64,000 nt of DNA from Alphaproteobacteria bacterium. GTDB taxonomy: Bacteria; Pseudomonadota; Alphaproteobacteria; MPNO01; UBA2964. Each line of letters opens with the position of its first letter. Position 1 is the stretch's first letter. Location: assembly GCA_012103315.1 (NCBI GenBank), contig WLWZ01000001.1:434001-498000 (forward strand). Direction: 5' to 3'. The notes below the pieces were generated by a model. The model had not been told where the DNA came from. It did not search any database and was given only the letters and a program-made list of their open reading frames with translations. Both the position numbers and the translations under genes were made by a program. Positions 1-7,194 of this stretch are shown piece after piece.

Positions 1-88
1 ACTTTAGGTATACTCTATCAGCAGCCATCGACGTGCTGACGCCAAACCCCAACAAACACACGACAACAATAAATGATTTGGTCCGCAT
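1..88 (-). CDS. Secreted protein of unknown function, N-terminal fragment
   Basis: Reading leftwards from an ATG at 88, 29 codons stay open to the window edge. The fragment starts MRTKSFIVVVCLLGFG and continues to a small-residue site (SMAA) before ADRVYLK, a typical Sec signal peptide: basic n-region, hydrophobic core, A-x-A-like cleavage site. An AGAAGGA Shine-Dalgarno sequence lies about 8 nt upstream, which fixes the start. The mature protein lies outside the window, so no family can be named. It is probably periplasmic or outer-membrane. Confidence 0.7.
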   Translation of the reverse strand, partial: MRTKSFIVVVCLLGFGVSTSMAADRVYLK

Positions 89-436
89 GACTAAAATCCT
101 TCTCTACAAAAAACCACAATCTATACAAATGCTAGCAAGTTAACCGATCCATACCGAAGTGTTAAGCGCGCCGCCCTCAGCAAATACAATAACAAACCTC
201 CTGAAACGTCGGCATTTGTTGTTTCGCAATCACTATTAGACGAAATATTGGCAAAAATATGACACTTTAGGGTAACTAAAATACCTCTGTCTTATCAGAT
301 GGGTACACGCATCTTCTTGGTAAGACGAAATGTCCGTTAGTGACCCAAAGTGGTCACGAATTGGATTTATGCCTCGATGGAACCAACCGCCCGATACCTA
401 TGGTGGTCGGAGCAGGGATATTAGTCACGGATCAAA
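89..436. other. Intergenic stretch, no gene recognised
   Basis: No ORF with a ribosome binding site or recognisable protein was seen here. It holds the leader of the leftward secreted-protein gene, an imperfect inverted repeat near 290-325 (GTCTTATCA facing TGGTAAGAC), and one copy of the dispersed ATGTCCG-type repeat at 330-357. The apparent reading frame at 330-533 runs through repeat sequence and is not credible as a gene. Confidence 0.5.
330..357 (+). repeat. Dispersed ~27-bp imperfect palindrome, copy 1
   Basis: The element begins ATGTCCGTTAG and ends AAAGTGGTCAC. It belongs to the family also seen at 437-463, 2037-2063, 2083-2108, 5156-5181, 33681-33707 and 34447-34475. The shared form is ATGTCCGCT, about 9 variable bases, then AAGCGGAC(AT), whose arms can pair. 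Intergenic repeats of this look are common in alphaproteobacterial genomes and often cause spurious small ORFs that start MSA. Confidence 0.6.
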
Positions 437-463
437 CTTCCGCTTCTGGCTATTAGCAGACAT
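437..463 (-). repeat. Dispersed ~27-bp imperfect palindrome, copy 2
   Basis: On the minus strand it starts ATGTCTGCTAATAG and ends AGAAGCGGAAG. It lies about 70 bp beyond the nitroreductase-tail remnant at 530-604. The same spacing is seen for copy 5 (5156-5181) relative to the intact nitroreductase gene, so the two copies were probably duplicated together with the tail. Confidence 0.6.
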
Positions 464-529
464 AGCGAATTGGTTAAAATACGTCTGCTCTGCGGCTGAT
501 AACGGAAGTACCGTCGAGCAGATTCAACC

Positions 530-604
530 CTAATCCAGATCAAACCCGTGGCTTTGGAGGAAAGCTTTAAACTCGGGACGTTCGCGTTGGCTAATTTAGC
601 CCCG
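530..604 (-). pseudogene. Remnant of a nitroreductase 3-prime end
   Basis: Read on the minus strand, the last 17 codons spell ERPEFKAFLQSHGFDLD and then a stop, identical in protein to the C-terminus of the intact nitroreductase at 5249-6082. The DNA differs at several synonymous positions, so the copy was once under protein-level selection or came from a diverged paralogue. Weaker similarity continues upstream to about 604, where an in-frame TAA and then the stop codon of the monooxygenase gene end it. The downstream spacer (437-530) also matches 5156-5248. This is a broken duplicate, not a gene. Confidence 0.65.
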
Positions 605-1777
605 CTAAATGAATGGGGTCGCTGGGTCGAGTCCAAAGATGACACGGCCATAGGTGGTGCCGGCGAGGTCCCAGCTGAGAACGATGTGATTACCGGCGGC
701 ACGCACATCTCGATACCGCCTTTGCGCGGCATTTTCCTCGAATATGCCATGCGAGCCGGCAATATCAAAAAGCCGCTCAATCGCCTGACGGCAAAGGCGA
801 GCTGCATAGGCTTGATCGCGGCGGTTACGTGCCTTGATTTCAAGCGCCATCGACCCACCGTCGCGCATTGCTTCCATCGCTTCTGTGACATCCCGCTTGA
901 TCAAGAGCCGCGCGCAATCGATCTCGGCTGATGCTTCGGCGATATGCATCTGCATGGTCTGAAATTCCGTCATGGCTGTACCAAAAGACTTCCGTTCAGC
1001 CAAACCGGTTGTGATGTCTTCCAGCATCGCTTCTGCGATCCCGAGCGAGGTTGCACAAAAATGGAACGGTACGGTCGACACATGGGGCAGCCGGTAGAGC
1101 GGCGCAACATCCGGACAACCGCGCGCTTCCCAACCGTCTTTGGCGGCCGCGTGGGAAAGGATGCGGTGGTCTGGCACAAAAGCACCATCGACGATGACGT
1201 TCTTTGATCCAGTTCCGGCCATTCCCATCACATGCCAATTATCATCAATTGAAACGTCGGAGCGGGGCACAAGACACAAGCTTGGCGTCAGTGGGCCGTC
1301 ATCGTGGGGCAGTACACTGCCCAATAGAAACCAGTCGGCGTGATCGCAACCGCTGGAATATCCCCAGGTGCCTGACAGTTGCCATCCACCCTCGACGCGC
1401 TCGTTGGTTCCTGATGGTAGAAACCCAGCGGAGATCGTGGCGTTTTCGTTCGCTCCCCATACGTCGTCTTGGGCCACCGGATCGAACATGCCGGTCAATA
1501 TTGCATGGTCAGACCAGACGCCGCAGACCCAGGCGGTGGCCGCGCAACCGCGCGCCAGCGCGGTAATAATGTCGATGATCTCATCAAGCGGGAGTTCAGC
1601 ACCGCCATAGCGGACTGGTTGTCCCAGGCGATGTAGCCCTGCCGCTTTTAAATCCGAGACCGTATCGTCCGGTAATCTGCGAAGTTTCTCCGTGGTGGCA
1701 CCGCGTAATTCGAGATTGTCCCTTAAGGCTTTTGCGTGTTCCAGCAGATCGGAGCCATTACTTTCAACGCTCTGCAT
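605..1777 (-). CDS. Flavin-dependent monooxygenase of acyl-CoA dehydrogenase fold
   Basis: About 390 residues with the all-alpha/beta-barrel acyl-CoA dehydrogenase layout. The sequence fits the HsaA/HpaB-C2/DszC group (Acyl-CoA_dh_2 C-terminal domain) better than true acyl-CoA dehydrogenases: an N-terminal helical part with RYGGAELPL, a middle barrel with GGWQLSGTWGYSSGCDHADW and MGMAGTGSKNVIVDGAFVP, and a C-terminal helical domain. Such enzymes use reduced FMN or FAD supplied by a separate reductase to hydroxylate aromatics or oxidise sulfur or nitrogen compounds. The start at 1777 (MQSVESNG) has an AGAGAG stretch 6 nt upstream; an ATG at 1792 is in frame but has no binding site. The gene is bracketed by copies of a nitroreductase tail (530-604 and about 1852-1880). 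The substrate is unknown. Confidence 0.75.
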   Translation of the reverse strand: MQSVESNGSDLLEHAKALRDNLELRGATTEKLRRLPDDTVSDLKAAGLHRLGQPVRYGGAELPLDEIIDIITALARGCAATAWVCGVWSDHAILTGMFDPVAQDDVWGANENATISAGFLPSGTNERVEGGWQLSGTWGYSSGCDHADWFLLGSVLPHDDGPLTPSLCLVPRSDVSIDDNWHVMGMAGTGSKNVIVDGAFVPDHRILSHAAAKDGWEARGCPDVAPLYRLPHVSTVPFHFCATSLGIAEAMLEDITTGLAERKSFGTAMTEFQTMQMHIAEASAEIDCARLLIKRDVTEAMEAMRDGGSMALEIKARNRRDQAYAARLCRQAIERLFDIAGSHGIFEENAAQRRYRDVRAAGNHIVLSWDLAGTTYGRVIFGLDPATPFI

Positions 1778-1851
1778 CCCGTTCTCTCTCATCGTCTAAA
1801 TTTGGACTCAAACAACCGAACCATCTTACTAATTTTCGCATACCTAATTCC

Positions 1852-1880
1852 AGATCAAAGCGGTGGCTTTGTGGGGGACC
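1852..1880 (-). repeat. Short third copy of the nitroreductase C-terminal coding end
   Basis: About 29 bp match the regions 533-560 and 5256-5280; on the minus strand they would encode QSHRFDLE against QSHGFDLD. It lies just upstream of the monooxygenase gene, so that gene sits between two direct copies of the same tail. No gene continues from it. Confidence 0.45.
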
Positions 1881-1908
1881 GCTCACTTTTGGACGTCGCC
1901 CATAAATT

Positions 1909-2004
1909 GTCATCCCGCACTTGATGCGGGATCCATGGGTCAGCTTTCGGTGCATGGGCAAGCATGGACCCCGGCTCCCTAAAATTTTTGCGGCCGGGGT
2001 GACG
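1909..2004. repeat. GTCATCCCG-type palindromic intergenic repeat
   Basis: It begins GTCATCCCGCACTTGATGCG and ends CCGGGGTGAC, so its termini are inverted; an internal hairpin joins CCCGCA with TGCGGG. Elements starting GTCATCCCGGACTTGATCCG are frequent between genes in many alphaproteobacteria. It may act as a transcript-stabilising or terminating structure for the flanking leftward genes. Confidence 0.6.
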
Positions 2005-2036
2005 ATTAAGTGTTTAGGCAATGGCTTGCCTGAATC

Positions 2037-2063
2037 GTCCGGTATCACCCTAGCAACGGACAT
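2037..2063 (-). repeat. Dispersed ~27-bp imperfect palindrome, copy 3
   Basis: On the minus strand it starts ATGTCCGTTGCTAGG and ends ATACCGGAC. It lies in tandem with copy 4, separated by 19 bp, in the spacer after the PEP-CTERM gene stop. Confidence 0.5.
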
Positions 2064-2082
2064 TCTGAGAATTTTTGCGAGA

Positions 2083-2108
2083 GTCCGTTTATGACCCGTA
2101 GCGGACAT
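2083..2108 (-). repeat. Dispersed ~27-bp imperfect palindrome, copy 4
   Basis: On the minus strand it starts ATGTCCGCTACGGG and ends ATAAACGGAC, close to the family form. It lies 17 bp beyond the stop of the leftward PEP-CTERM gene, a position where a REP-like hairpin could protect or end the transcript. Confidence 0.55.
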
Positions 2109-2125
2109 CAGCGAAGAGATGAAAT

Positions 2126-4837
2126 CTATCGAAATTTATAGGGATGATCATTTGAATGGCGGCAGAACGTTACAAGTCTCTTAGACTGTTTTTTGCGCAG
2201 CAGCCTGATAGCCGACAATCCGCCAAGCAGTACGAGGAATGTCCCTGGTTCCGGCACTTGATCTGCCACGACCGTGAGCCGCAAAGACTCGCGCCCACCA
2301 CCGACATCTTCAAAAGATGACTTCCAACTCAGACCTACCCCCAACCCGGCGTCGGTAAAGTCAAAGATCATGAGCGATAGTAGATCGGAGGCAAAGTTAT
2401 CTGCGACCAACACATCAAATGAATCACCGACATTAGCAGTAAAAGCGCCAAAATAATCAATATCGAAGATCGTCCCGGCCTGAATAGTTAGTGTGCCTTC
2501 AATCGCCCCAGTTCCCGGATCATCAGCAACATCAAGCCGATCATATCCACTGCCAAAAATCAGACCGCCAAGTTCGAGCGCCAGTGTCGATGCGCCCATC
2601 AAGGTGGCATCGCCTAATATCTGCATTAGTCCAGGCGAATTGCCGGGCCCCAGCTTACCGCCGCTATTGACTGTTACGTTGGATTCGACCGTGCCGCTGC
2701 CACTGAGTGTACCACCGCTAACAATTGTCATCGCACTCGTGGTCAGCGTACCATTGATGTCAAAATTCGTCGGCGTTAGTGCGCCAGTGACAGTAATGTC
2801 GGCGCCACTATCAACCGCTAATTTTTCCATTCCCGTTATTGTGGCACCGACCACAGTACTAGTGACGTTTCGGAATGTCAGGCTGTCAGTACCTGCGCCA
2901 CCATCAAAGCTGGTTACGGCAGAGAAATTGCTTCCATCAAAGGTTAAATCGTCCGTGCCAGCACCAAGGCTGATCGCTCCGGTTACACTCGCACCGGAAT
3001 TGATGACGGTTGTGGAATTACCCGCATCATTGGTAATCGCCGTGCCGGTTCCACCAGTCACCGATGCTCCTGAATTTATTGTGATATTCGTCTGTTTGCC
3101 GGCACCGGTTGCCGTCTTGATTCCTGTGCCGTTGGTACCGCTAACTGCATCGCTCGCTGTAATCGACAGCGTACCAGTACCGTTGTTGGTTGCGTCAATG
3201 CCATCCAGAGACCCGGTAACAGTGGTGACCGAAATGGTCAGGTCAGTTCCGGTGGCGTCGTTGACTGCATTAATTCCATCTTCAAATGTGCCGCTGATAG
3301 TTCCAGTAGATGTCACCTTCAGAGCACCAGAGCCGCTATTGGTTGCGGTCAGCTGACCGGTGGCCAGATAGTCGGTAAAAGTCACGTCGGAGCCGGTGCC
3401 TACAACGACGCTGTCCATGCCCAAAACGGTGGAGCCATCCACTGTCCCGGTTCCATTCCGGAATGTCAGGCTATCAGTCCCGCCTCCACCATCAAATTCA
3501 GAGACTCCCGAAAAATTACCACCATCAAATGTCAGGTTGTCATTCCCCGCACCGAGGATGATTTTGCCAGTGACACTGGCACCACTATTGACGGTCGTAT
3601 TTGATGCTCCTTCATCATTCACGATGGCTGTTCCCGAAGAGACGCTGACAGCAGCGCCGGAATTGAGCGTTATTGTACTGAGCGTACCACTGCCACCACT
3701 CGTGTTGATGCCGTCGCCGCCTCCTGTACCGCCGGTGACAACACCGCTCACCGTGACCGAATTATTTCCCGAGCCGTTATTGCTGACATTTATTCCGTCG
3801 GTATATCCGGAAACCGAGGCTGCCGTTACGGTGATATCGGTTCCTGTCGCCATTGTCGCATTAATACCAATGCCGCCGCCGGAGGTTACGGTTCCGGTCG
3901 CGGTGATTTCAGTCGCACCGGATCCTGAGTTTGTTGCTATTATCCCGACGGTATTCCCTGTAACGGCAGCGGAAGAAATCGTAATATCGTCGCCACTGGC
4001 TGTGTTGTCGGCGCGAATTCCCGCGACTTGGGTGCCAGTTACCTGACCCGTCGCGGTGATGTCCAAATCACCACTGCCACCGTTGTCCACCTTGATCCCA
4101 TCAAACAATCCGGTTACCGCTGCCGCCGAGACAGTCACATTTGTGCCTGATCCCAAAATGTACATTCCATAGCCGGTAGTACCGGTAACCGCGCCTGTCG
4201 ATGTGACATTCAAAAAGCCGGAACCATAGTTTCGGCCTATGATTCCAGTAGTATCGCCAGAAACTGCAGCCGTCGAAATTGTCGTGTTCACCGTAGACGC
4301 GTTATTTGTAACCTGGACCCCATAACTGGCATTGCCGGTAACGGTACCGGTCGTTGTAAGGCTCATATTGCCCGAACTATTATTGGTGGCCACAATTCCA
4401 CTGTCTGCGCCGGTAATAGTGGCAGTATTGGTGTCAGTGAAGGACAGCCCGCCAGTTCCGGTGAGCTCTAGCGCGTTACCGCCACTGCTGGCCGTACTGA
4501 TGCCGAATCCTGCTCCTGTTGTGACGGTCAGCGGCGTGCCGGTCAGTGTCTGGGTGGTATCCGACCCGGCATTGAGAGCGCCAGAACAGGCATAAACGCC
4601 TGCGCCACCAACACAGCTTCCTGCGTACACTGTCCTGCTGGTATACCCGAAAGCGACTGTAGCCAGTGCGGTGCCAAGAGCGAGGTGTGAACGTAGGCTG
4701 AGCTGTTTTCGGGCCCCATTTTCTCCTATTCGGCGGCGTGAATCCCACGGCACGGAAGTACTTGATGAAATATTCGAGGGGACTGTTCCGTTAGTTGAAA
4801 TTCTACTACGAGTAGGGTTGGCTGTGGTCCGTCGCAT
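2126..4837 (-). CDS. Large PEP-CTERM beta-helix surface protein
   Basis: A 903-residue exported protein. An extended N-terminus with a charged stretch to about residue 50 leads into a signal peptide core (LALGTALATVAFGYTS) and an ALA/YAG-like cleavage region. Most of the chain is Gly/Thr/Ser/Asn-rich repeats of roughly 40-50 residues with motifs such as SGSGDLDITATGQVTG, typical of right-handed beta-helices. Two blocks of GASVTGKI/AI-LGAGxDxLTFDGxNFS recur in the middle, and a passenger-type motif GPGNSPG follows near residue 715. The C-terminus carries a PEP-CTERM sorting tag: VPEPG, a hydrophobic helix (TFLVLLGGLSAIRLL) and RKK, with about 20 further residues after it. There is no autotransporter barrel, so anchoring by exosortase rather than type V secretion is expected. 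No exosortase lies in the window. AGGAG sits 7 nt before the ATG. Confidence 0.85.
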   Translation of the reverse strand: MRRTTANPTRSRISTNGTVPSNISSSTSVPWDSRRRIGENGARKQLSLRSHLALGTALATVAFGYTSRTVYAGSCVGGAGVYACSGALNAGSDTTQTLTGTPLTVTTGAGFGISTASSGGNALELTGTGGLSFTDTNTATITGADSGIVATNNSSGNMSLTTTGTVTGNASYGVQVTNNASTVNTTISTAAVSGDTTGIIGRNYGSGFLNVTSTGAVTGTTGYGMYILGSGTNVTVSAAAVTGLFDGIKVDNGGSGDLDITATGQVTGTQVAGIRADNTASGDDITISSAAVTGNTVGIIATNSGSGATEITATGTVTSGGGIGINATMATGTDITVTAASVSGYTDGINVSNNGSGNNSVTVSGVVTGGTGGGDGINTSGGSGTLSTITLNSGAAVSVSSGTAIVNDEGASNTTVNSGASVTGKIILGAGNDNLTFDGGNFSGVSEFDGGGGTDSLTFRNGTGTVDGSTVLGMDSVVVGTGSDVTFTDYLATGQLTATNSGSGALKVTSTGTISGTFEDGINAVNDATGTDLTISVTTVTGSLDGIDATNNGTGTLSITASDAVSGTNGTGIKTATGAGKQTNITINSGASVTGGTGTAITNDAGNSTTVINSGASVTGAISLGAGTDDLTFDGSNFSAVTSFDGGAGTDSLTFRNVTSTVVGATITGMEKLAVDSGADITVTGALTPTNFDINGTLTTSAMTIVSGGTLSGSGTVESNVTVNSGGKLGPGNSPGLMQILGDATLMGASTLALELGGLIFGSGYDRLDVADDPGTGAIEGTLTIQAGTIFDIDYFGAFTANVGDSFDVLVADNFASDLLSLMIFDFTDAGLGVGLSWKSSFEDVGGGRESLRLTVVADQVPEPGTFLVLLGGLSAIRLLRKKQSKRLVTFCRHSNDHPYKFR

Positions 4838-5155
4838 CTGATATCTCCTGCCCCGTACCTTTATGACCCTTCGGTCGGTATGGACGTTGGCCTCATTCCC
4901 GGATACCCGAATAGCTGCCCGAGCGCGTTGTTAGATTGAATACGTCTCCAGCCAACCACAACATGGAGGACGGACTAGGTACATTTGCCGATAGCAGAAC
5001 CCTAAACCAACAAAACGATTGTGGTAGTCTAGGCAATTTTCTTGCCAATAGGAAGGCCGTCACAGCATCCAGTGGAAATAATTCTAGGTGACATACTCCA
5101 GAGTGTAAGAGCCATTTACATTCGGGAAAAATGGAACCGAATCAGCTGATGATAG
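4838..5155. other. Leader and spacer upstream of the PEP-CTERM gene
   Basis: No gene is seen here. It contains the 5-prime leader of the leftward PEP-CTERM gene, including a short GACC/GGTC hairpin near 4864-4880. No known riboswitch could be recognised. It ends in the duplicated segment downstream of the nitroreductase gene. Confidence 0.4.
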
Positions 5156-5181
5156 GTCCGCTTCTGGCTAGTAGCGGACAT
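5156..5181 (-). repeat. Dispersed ~27-bp imperfect palindrome, copy 5
   Basis: The best-preserved copy: GTCCGCTTCTGGC on the plus strand ends TAGCGGACAT, with GTCCGC/GCGGAC arms. It lies about 70 bp beyond the nitroreductase stop, and the following 5182-5248 matches 464-529. Confidence 0.6.
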
Positions 5182-5248
5182 TGTGGACTGAACTAAAGAG
5201 GTCTGCTCTGCAGCTGATAACGGAACTACCGTCGAGCAGATAGACCCC

Positions 5249-6082
5249 TCAGTCCAGATCAAATCCGTGACTTTGGAGGAACGCTTTAAATTCCGGGCGT
5301 TCGGGTTTGCCGAGCTGGCGCGAGATATGTTCTGACCAGCCATAGAACTCGGCGACCCCCCATAAATCCGTCCGTGTTTGGCGCTCCTCGGGGATCGGGA
5401 AGGCGTCGTTGCGGGTCTGATCGTAGCCATCGATTTCGGCTTCGAGATTGCTGTCGTCATAGCGATCACGATGCACGACGATGGATTGCGGCAGGCGTTG
5501 GTTCACATAGCCGGGGGCTTCGGGCCAGCCCGCCATCACCCCGGCGATGGGGAATACACCATCCGGCATCTCCAATATATCGGCGATTGCATACATGCTG
5601 TCGCGCAGGCTGCTTAGTGGTGCGGTACCGAGCCCCGCGGCTTCGGCGGCTGTCACAAAGAAGCCCAAAGCGAGGGCGCTATCGACCGTGGCGTTGAGGA
5701 AAGCGTCCATATTGTTGTTGACGTTGGGCCGGTTGCGAAATTCGCCGACGCGCATGTTGCGACGGATATCGGCACAAAACACCAATAGCACGGGTTTGCC
5801 TTCTAGCCCTGTGGTGCGTGGGCACCAGGCTGCCAGCTGATCGCGGATCGTCTGGTCCTTGACCACGATAATCGAATATTGCTGCAGGTTGGATTTGCTG
5901 GGTGCAGATTGCGCACAGCCAAGCAGTACATCGAGCAGTTCATCGGATACCGGTTCGTCCTTGTAGAGCCGGATTGAACGCCGGGACAGCAATGCCTGTA
6001 TTTTCTCGCTGACCACGGTGCCATCACCGATGCCAGTATCTTTTCCATAGCGTGTGGTGAGCAGTTCTTTCGTGGTCGCCAT
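5249..6082 (-). CDS. Nitroreductase family oxidoreductase
   Basis: 277 residues of the FMN-dependent nitroreductase fold, cytoplasmic and probably dimeric. The FMN-binding start RRSIRLYKDEPV lies near residues 33-45, then SAPSKSNLQQYSIIVV near 59-74, and AAEAAGLGTAPLSSLR near 140-156, which lines the active site. It would reduce nitro groups, quinones or enoates with NAD(P)H; the substrate cannot be told. AGGAGGG about 9 nt upstream gives a strong start. It lies first in sequence before a shared leftward spacer and downstream (29 bp) of the ABM-domain gene, so the two are probably co-transcribed. Its 3-prime end and downstream spacer are duplicated at 437-604. Confidence 0.85.
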   Translation of the reverse strand: MATTKELLTTRYGKDTGIGDGTVVSEKIQALLSRRSIRLYKDEPVSDELLDVLLGCAQSAPSKSNLQQYSIIVVKDQTIRDQLAAWCPRTTGLEGKPVLLVFCADIRRNMRVGEFRNRPNVNNNMDAFLNATVDSALALGFFVTAAEAAGLGTAPLSSLRDSMYAIADILEMPDGVFPIAGVMAGWPEAPGYVNQRLPQSIVVHRDRYDDSNLEAEIDGYDQTRNDAFPIPEERQTRTDLWGVAEFYGWSEHISRQLGKPERPEFKAFLQSHGFDLD

Positions 6083-6111
6083 AGTTACGCGTCCCTCCTT
6101 TTTTTGACGCG

Positions 6112-6483
6112 CTAGCTCGCGTCCTGGGCTTTGTCGAGAATGTCCTGCGGTGTTTCGGTAACGATCTCGGCATAGACCGGTACAAACGGGCCGCTATCGA
6201 CCAGCTTTACGAACTCCGGCGCCATGTCGACCATCTCGATACGGATTTCCTTATGGATCTCGATATCGCGCCATTCGCCGATCAGATAGAAATGATCCTC
6301 ATCCTCGACATCGCGGCACAGCACGCCGTCCTTCACCTGGGCGTCGGATTTATGCATCGGATTGTCATCGCCGTAATCGAACTCGTTAAAGAGTTGGATA
6401 AACTCATCGCCTGAGCCGGGCTTTACCCGGAAATCATAGACGTGAAAGAAATTTCCCAGCTTGGCCAGTGGTTCCAGTGACAT
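6112..6483 (-). CDS. Small ABM-like (ferredoxin-fold monooxygenase) protein
   Basis: 123 residues matching the dimeric alpha-beta barrel antibiotic-biosynthesis-monooxygenase type: FFHVYDFRVKPGSGDEFIQL at residues 12-31, a central GVLCRDVEDEDHFYLIGEW strand pair, and a C-terminal PFVPVYAEIV strand. Members act as cofactor-poor oxygenases, quinone-forming enzymes or heme-binding proteins. It is the promoter-proximal gene of a two-gene unit with the nitroreductase, which suggests sequential action on one compound. A weak GGGAGAAG lies just before the ATG. The exact reaction is unknown. Confidence 0.65.
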   Translation of the reverse strand: MSLEPLAKLGNFFHVYDFRVKPGSGDEFIQLFNEFDYGDDNPMHKSDAQVKDGVLCRDVEDEDHFYLIGEWRDIEIHKEIRIEMVDMAPEFVKLVDSGPFVPVYAEIVTETPQDILDKAQDAS

Positions 6484-6635
6484 GATCGCTTCTCCCTTTT
6501 GCGGTTTCTGTGCAAACGGTACTCTTGTGGGCTGAGCTGATCAATGACGGGGAAGTTAATCTTGATTTAATGCCTAATAGTTGCTTTATCACACAAATCT
6601 TCAATCAATAGAAATTGCAATAAAAGGAGAATTCG

Positions 6636-7031
6636 ATGCTAATGAGGGCAGCTGTATTAGGTGTGATGGGATTGTCTGTGGTTGTAGGGCAGACAATTTT
6701 CGATAAACCCGTTGCCAGTCAGACCGCTGACGAATGTTCCAATGAACTCAAACAAGTTTTCAAACACACTAAATGGTTATTAACGACTGATTTTTCCAGT
6801 GGCGCTAGCGAGCTCAAGGTCACAATGGGGGTCGCCGCAGATGGTGCAATCACCATTAAGAATCGGCGCCGCGGTCCTTTTACGATCAAATGTTCTGGAA
6901 AGAATATTTCCTTCGATTGGAAGAACGACGATAGCAAGCGATACACTTTGACGATGGAAAAAGATGGAAATTTTGACGGATCGCGAACTGGCAGTAGTGA
7001 TGATTACGGTGCTACGCTAAAGAAAAGATAG
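6636..7031 (+). CDS. Small exported protein of unknown function
   Basis: 131 residues. An N-terminal hydrophobic segment (AAVLGVMGLSVVVGQTI) and a VASQTAD region look like a signal peptide; the mature part is about 100 residues and rich in Lys, Asp and Thr. It has two Cys (C34 and one in FTIKCSGKN) that could form a disulfide, and alternating strands consistent with a small beta-barrel. AGGAG lies 7 nt before the first ATG. No family was recognised. It stands alone between the divergent ABM gene and the Rieske operon. Confidence 0.6.
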   Translation: MLMRAAVLGVMGLSVVVGQTIFDKPVASQTADECSNELKQVFKHTKWLLTTDFSSGASELKVTMGVAADGAITIKNRRRGPFTIKCSGKNISFDWKNDDSKRYTLTMEKDGNFDGSRTGSSDDYGATLKKR

Positions 7032-7194
7032 TGCTTCCAGGGCAGTTGCAAATGGAGAGCTAACGCCTAATAAAATTTGGTATTCTTGCCCAATTCCCTT
7101 ATTCGGATTTGTGCTTGTTCCCATAGTGATACTTGTGACAATGGCGAGTCCTTCGCTACACTCGCGATCCTGACCGGTGAACGAGGGAACGGAT

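Noticed and set aside
421-891. Leftward reading frame of 156 residues overlapping the monooxygenase end
   Set aside because: It runs through the 3-prime end of the monooxygenase gene in another frame and through the repeat; no binding site and no protein family.
1764-2108. Leftward 114-residue frame upstream of the monooxygenase
   Set aside because: It begins inside a dispersed repeat and crosses the palindromic element; only the ~29-bp nitroreductase-tail match is meaningful.
2493-4046. Long rightward open frames opposite the first PEP-CTERM gene
   Set aside because: Their Pro/Val-rich proteins are antisense shadows of the Gly/Thr/Ser repeat codons; no start signals.
4838-4960. Possible cyclic di-GMP riboswitch before the first PEP-CTERM gene
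   Set aside because: A GACC-GAAG-GGTC hairpin is present, but the conserved GEMM core is not; I saw no reliable match.
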